Source: Candidatus Uabimicrobium amorphum (GTDB lineage: Bacteria; Planctomycetota; Uabimicrobiia; Uabimicrobiales; Uabimicrobiaceae). From it: a DNA stretch of 64,000 bases. Made by a program: the position numbers and the translations under genes. Positions within the stretch are counted from its first letter, which is position 1; every line of letters starts with the position of its first letter. Below the pieces are notes generated by a model, which worked only from the letters and a program-made list of their open reading frames with translations, was not told the DNA's origin and made no database searches. Shown here piece after piece: positions 63,861-64,000 of the stretch. The stretch spans positions 3,410,001-3,474,000 of the forward strand of contig NZ_AP019860.1 in the NCBI RefSeq assembly GCF_009002475.1, read 5' to 3'.

Positions 63861-64000
63861 TTAGTGAAAAGAGACTTTCGGTAGTTGTTGCTGCAATTGT
63901 TGTATTTTGTCCGCGGAAAGAAGATTTTCTTTTAGGGAAATATCTTTTAGTTCACCGAGATCTTTCAACGTCTTAGGTAAACTATGCAGTTCATTCTTAT
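63861..64000 (-). CDS. Leucine-rich-repeat protein, C-terminal end
   Basis: The minus strand is open from the window edge to a stop at 63861-63863, giving 45 residues. They read LHSLPKTLKDLGELKDISL, then KENLLSADKIQQLQQQLPKV, the pattern of the last repeat and cap of a bacterial LRR protein (LxxLPxxLxxLxxLxxLxLxxN). The rest of the gene is outside the window. Such LRR proteins are usually protein-binding modules. Confidence 0.75.
   Translation of the reverse strand, partial: KNELHSLPKTLKDLGELKDISLKENLLSADKIQQLQQQLPKVSFH

Overview
The window (about 40% G+C by eye) looks like a chromosome segment of a Gram-negative, planctomycete-like bacterium. Pointers are the density of Hanks-type Ser/Thr kinases joined to FHA, GYF_2, beta-propeller, TPR or Sel1 modules, the AsmA-like giant protein, the PhoPQ-activated (PqaA-type) hydrolase, the BNR sialidase, the DUF1570-like metalloproteases and the many small secreted proteins. 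The combination of low G+C, kinase richness and long A-rich insertions recalls the deep-branching Candidatus Uabimicrobium lineage. That placement is inference from gene content, not from an alignment. I found no rRNA, tRNA, CRISPR array, phage module or intact insertion sequence.

Layout. 1-1542 (-): an FHA-Ser/Thr kinase cut by the window edge. 1680-1890: a repeat element. 1905-5274 (+): dihydropyrimidinase, a DUF4291 protein, a small membrane protein and GAPDH. 5379-6635 (-): a Tim44-like membrane protein and a single-domain response regulator. 6828-10032 (+): a DUF2062/AsmA-like membrane protein, a secreted Arg-rich protein and elongation factor P. 10071-10290: REP-like palindromes. 10338-21292 (+): an RND transporter with a Lys-rich insert, then two tandem paralogous GYF_2-kinase-propeller receptors. 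21296-24367 (-): a TPR kinase, convergent with them. 24586-33100 (+): a three-domain thioredoxin, an AsmA-like protein, threonine 3-dehydrogenase, a secreted unknown and a PqaA-type hydrolase. 33179-35095 (-): DnaK. 35484-35873 (+): SpoVG with an inserted zinc ribbon. 36004-36294 (-): a ComEA-like HhH protein. 36318-41915 (+): rhomboid protease, a membrane metalloprotease-like protein and a five-FHA metalloprotease-like protein. 42071-45933 (-): a 52-aa membrane protein, a methyltransferase, a membrane sulfatase-like enzyme and YqeB. 46032-48461 (-): a PQQ-propeller lipoprotein and a PfkB kinase. 48686-51861 (+): a DctP-type binding protein and a pseudokinase with Sel1 repeats. 51995-53182 (-): a BNR sialidase. 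53380-61538 (+): a LolD/FtsX-type ABC transporter, a DUF3299 protein with a large ESDTKV repeat, a secreted unknown, a SNF2 helicase and a SWIM protein. 61605-61774: a four-box repeat. 61815-64000 (-): ketopantoate reductase, two membrane unknowns and an LRR protein cut by the edge.

How it may fit together. The recurring theme is phosphothreonine signalling: three apparently active receptor kinases plus one cut by the edge, one pseudokinase, and FHA readers in two proteins. The TPR kinase carries four T-x-V-I/M motifs in its N-terminal tail that look like FHA docking sites, which would link it to FHA proteins such as those in this window. A second theme is envelope biology: AsmA-like proteins, an RND pump, a Lol-type ABC transporter, a rhomboid and HExxH proteins, a secreted thioredoxin and a membrane sulfatase-like transferase. 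Most operons end in clear hairpins between convergent genes. The main exception is the kinase pair at 21292/21296, separated by only 3 bp.
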